A DNA stretch of 64,000 nt from Phaseolus vulgaris (lineage: Eukaryota > Streptophyta > Magnoliopsida > Fabales > Fabaceae): NCBI RefSeq assembly GCF_000499845.2, contig NC_023753.2, positions 1,116,001 through 1,180,000 on the forward strand. Reading direction: 5' to 3'. A program made the translations under genes and the position numbers. Below, in pieces: positions 62,724-64,000 of the stretch. Within the stretch, counting starts at the first letter, position 1; every line of letters begins with the position of its first letter. The notes beneath the pieces were generated by a model that worked only from the letters and a program-made list of their open reading frames with translations, searched no databases and was not told the origin of the DNA.

Positions 62724-63573
62724 TCAGACCAAAGTATCCGTGCAGCGGTTATTGCTGATTTTGCCACCCGCAATAGGAGGAGCAGCTCGGATCATTAGAC
62801 TCTGAAAAAATGCTGTCATCTGAAATACAATGTGTGATGTGTTCAGTACATGACCAAGGAACGTTGGCAGAAACCAGTTAACAAATGATGATGAAAAGTT
62901 GAAGCACTCAGCAGATGAAGCAAAAGCCAATGATCATAAAACCATAAAGTGTTAATGAATGTACACAATGCTAATATAGTTGTCTGCACCAACAATGTCA
63001 GTTCAGCACATTCTGAACATGGTTCATTTGGATAGGTTTAATCATGGCAGAATGAAACTCCAAATCAGCCCTCCCCTTAAATAGATCCATTTTGGTATGT
63101 TAGGCCATGGTGACTTCTACAACTCCTATTTTCAGGGTGTTGGAAGTTATCAATTAGTGTTCAAGCTTCTACCAGATTTCATTAGTAGAGATGAGAGCTT
63201 TGGAAGCATATAATATCCATGATCATACTATTCTATATCTAATATCAATAGGATTCAATTTGCATGTTATTCTATCACGTTAAACCCTAAATCCTAAACT
63301 CATTCAATTACGGATCTTTGAGGTTGAAAGATCATCTTACCATAGCTAGCCCAAGGCACATTAGACTGAAGCCAGGATAATAAAACGGAGCATCTTCTGA
63401 CAGAAATAAGGCTGCATACAAAGGATGAAGAAGCTTATCAGTATTTTTTTTCTCACATGTGGCCTTAAGATTTTACTTCTAATTATAATTATACCTGTGA
63501 GTGGACTGAAAACTAACGGAGCAATGATGTTGGCGAAGGAACTAATTCCTGAAAGACATCCTTGAACCATTCC
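62724..63573 (-). CDS. Major facilitator superfamily transporter, 3' end only
   Basis: Three minus-strand exons join in phase: 63495-63573, 63341-63411 and 62724-62819. They encode the last 80 or so residues of a transporter: GMVQGCLSGISSFANIIAPL, then FSPLTALFLSEDAPFYYPGF, then a hydrophobic helix and a basic tail ending CTDTLV. This matches the C-terminus of the plant tetracycline-resistance/HIAT1-like MFS proteins (Arabidopsis At2g16970-At2g16990 from memory). The substrate is unknown. The gene continues beyond position 64000. The 63574-64000 stretch appears to be intron. Confidence 0.8.
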
Positions 63574-64000
63574 CTACATCAGAGACTGATCAGTTAGACT
63601 AAAAGAGAAAGGAAGAGAACAATTCTGTGCAATGCATATAATTGTGAAGTTTAACAAAGTTGTTACTCATTGTTGCAAATTGATTTTTTTTTATCAACAA
63701 GAAAAAATAAATAAACATGAACCGGGGTAGTACAACCCTTATACAGAAAAATAATCCTTAGTCTTTTCCAAAACAGGCCGAAAACCTTCTTCAGACAACT
63801 AATAAACATATCTGACTAAACTCATACACCTACTATTGTGCTAACCAGCAATGTAATACATCAAGTAACCAACCTCATATAAACAAAAAGGTCAAGACAC
63901 TAATCAGAATAAGAGAAAGAAACAGAATTATTGTATGAGTTTGCAATCATAGAAACTGAACTTTCTGATAACATTCTTAAGAAAATGCAGGAAACCCAAG
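63574..64000. other. Presumed intron of the MFS gene up to the window edge
   Basis: No exon resembling the preceding transmembrane segments is seen on the minus strand. The next upstream exon probably lies beyond the window. A T-run at about 63685-63692 marks a possible retroposon relic. Confidence 0.45.

Overview
The window looks like nuclear DNA of a dicot plant, most likely a legume. It is strongly AT-rich, its genes have many introns with GT/AG borders, and its proteins match angiosperm families closely. Exons were placed by hand from splice sites, reading phase and remembered family sequences, so borders are inferences until checked against transcripts. I saw no tRNA, rRNA, CRISPR or operon structure, which fits a plant chromosome.

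Layout. 1-6300 is gene-free: repeats, a foldback MITE, and a repeat copy carrying a plastid DNA fragment. 6306-17932 (+) is an ACT-domain protein kinase of the STY8/STY17/STY46 group; its introns hold a decayed Ty1/copia element and a solo LTR with a perfect target duplication. 18000-24800 is gene-poor and repeat-rich. 25158-28832 (+) is an MscS-like (MSL) mechanosensitive channel with several upstream ORFs. 29801-30572 (-) is a truncated copy of a FAD monooxygenase. 31763-43920 (+) is the complete checkpoint kinase ATR, 2724 residues in 15 exons. 44088-45914 (-) is the intact FAD monooxygenase, convergent with ATR. 46679-47340 is a broken copy of the first exon of a PPR-SMR gene, split by a solo LTR. 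48299-49655 (-) is the intact PPR-SMR gene. 51759-57421 (+) is a DCAF8-like WD40 protein whose last intron holds a GAT-repeat tract. 59356-61461 (+) is a DNL/Zim17-type zinc-ribbon protein, probably plastidic. 62724-63573 (-) is the 3' end of an MFS transporter that runs off the window.

The genes are not an operon or pathway. They are housekeeping and signalling genes: plastid preprotein phosphorylation and an Hsp70 escort (STY kinase, DNL protein), DNA-damage signalling (ATR), CUL4-DDB1 ubiquitin targeting (DCAF8-like), membrane tension sensing (MSL), organelle RNA or DNA (PPR-SMR) and transport. From memory, several have Arabidopsis homologues in At4g384xx-385xx, At4g35xxx and At2g169xx-177xx, so this may be a conserved syntenic block.

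I found no convincing undescribed system. The more unusual items are structural: a plastid insertion inside a dispersed repeat, MO duplicate pieces flanking ATR, a solo LTR in a duplicated PPR exon, an about 80-bp tandem repeat that stays open in one frame, and GAT tracts on both sides of an intron-exon border.
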